Assembly: GCA_030528665.1 (NCBI GenBank)
Contig: JAUMYK010000032.1
Location: 1 to 10,668, forward strand
Direction: 5' to 3'
DNA length: 10,668 nt
From: a bacterium
GTDB taxonomy: Bacteria > Patescibacteria > JAEDAM01 > Absconditabacterales > Absconditicoccaceae
A model generated the notes under the pieces. It was not told the origin of the DNA. It did no database searches and saw only the letters and a list, made by a program, of their open reading frames with translations. Below, in pieces: positions 10,621 to 10,668 of the stretch (position 1 is the first letter of the stretch; every line of letters begins with the position of its first letter). The translations under genes and the position numbers were made by a program.

Positions 10621-10668
10621 ATGTCATCAAACAAAAAAGCCCCGACAATGAGGGAAATTGCAGATCAA
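10621..10668 (+). CDS. Possible start of a divergent helix-turn-helix regulator (partial at right edge)
   Basis: ATG at 10621 opens a frame reading MSSNKKAPTMREIADQ up to the window end. PTMREIAD resembles the first helix of DNA-binding domains of LacI (PTIKDIAK), LexA (PTVREIAE) and TrpR/YerC-type (REIAKEL) repressors. A LacI-type protein could start at this ATG. A LexA- or TrpR-type one would need more sequence upstream, and the E/K-rich text that would supply it (LNNEEKELILQELDVIKQK, from 10581) is in a different frame. There is no Shine-Dalgarno, as for the other genes here. Sixteen residues cannot settle the family, so no function is claimed. Confidence 0.3.
   Translation, partial: MSSNKKAPTMREIADQ

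Larger units (their letters stand above)
10190..10668. other. rpoB upstream region, mostly without a recognised gene
   Basis: No ribosomal protein gene (rplJ, rplL) is found next to rpoB. The region holds a small minus-strand ORF with AGGAGG, a hairpin over its stop codon, an AT-rich palindrome at 10378-10399 and, at the edge, the possible start of a plus-strand gene. A 72-codon plus-strand frame at 10336-10554 (starting MRSQRDQ) is standard-code open but resembles no family I know. I found no strong sigma70 promoter for rpoB. TTGCTT and TATCCT at 17-bp spacing near 10236-10265 is the best pair and is weak. Confidence 0.5.

Noticed and set aside
10431..10668. Minus-strand frame, open with UGA as Gly, ending in UAA at 10431 about 30 bp before the AT-rich palindrome
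   Set aside because: Its product is a Phe/Leu-rich string that is what the antisense of an E/K-rich sequence gives, it needs three UGAs in 79 codons, and I recognise no motif in it. The position before a terminator-like hairpin keeps it worth remembering.

Overview
The window is AT-rich and almost all of its genes lie on the minus strand. Read from right to left they are rpoB, rpoC, murA and a type IV pilin-like gene. With the standard code three of the four are broken: rpoB by six in-frame UGA codons, rpoC by three and murA by one. The pieces on each side of every UGA join in the same frame and rebuild one family-typical protein. Several of the UGAs fall where glycine is nearly invariant or common, for example before [11 protein letters not shown] in the beta subunit. 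All four genes end in UAA. This points to genetic code 25 (UGA = Gly), known from Gracilibacteria (BD1-5) and Absconditabacteria (SR1). I cannot tell those two phyla apart from this window.

Layout, left to right. Positions 1-34 hold a bidirectional hairpin terminator. 61-636 encodes a class III-signal (GspG/PilA-type) pilin. 637-1245 has no gene but carries dense palindromic repeats: three copies of a GTCATTCCGGA family, a 170-bp composite element with inverted ends, and an exact 21-bp direct repeat. 1246-2481 is murA, with its own sigma70-like promoter at 2508-2535. A hairpin terminator at 2571-2607 closes the rpoBC operon. 2621-6433 is rpoC and 6479-10189 is rpoB, 45 bp apart. 10190-10668 is the rpoB leader and upstream region. 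It holds a 20-codon ORF with a perfect AGGAGG, a small hairpin, an AT-rich terminator-like palindrome, and at the right edge what may be the start of a divergent plus-strand helix-turn-helix gene.

Functionally, rpoB and rpoC encode the two catalytic subunits of RNA polymerase. No ribosomal protein genes (rplJ/rplL) lie directly upstream, unlike the common bacterial arrangement. MurA makes the first committed peptidoglycan precursor, so a cell wall is likely. The pilin suggests type IV pili or a related secretion system. None of the four main genes has a recognisable Shine-Dalgarno sequence. Sequence-level oddities beyond the code are an Asp in place of the usual trigger-loop Arg of the beta-prime subunit, several substitutions in the rifampicin pocket of the beta subunit, and a possible frame change in the right-edge gene.
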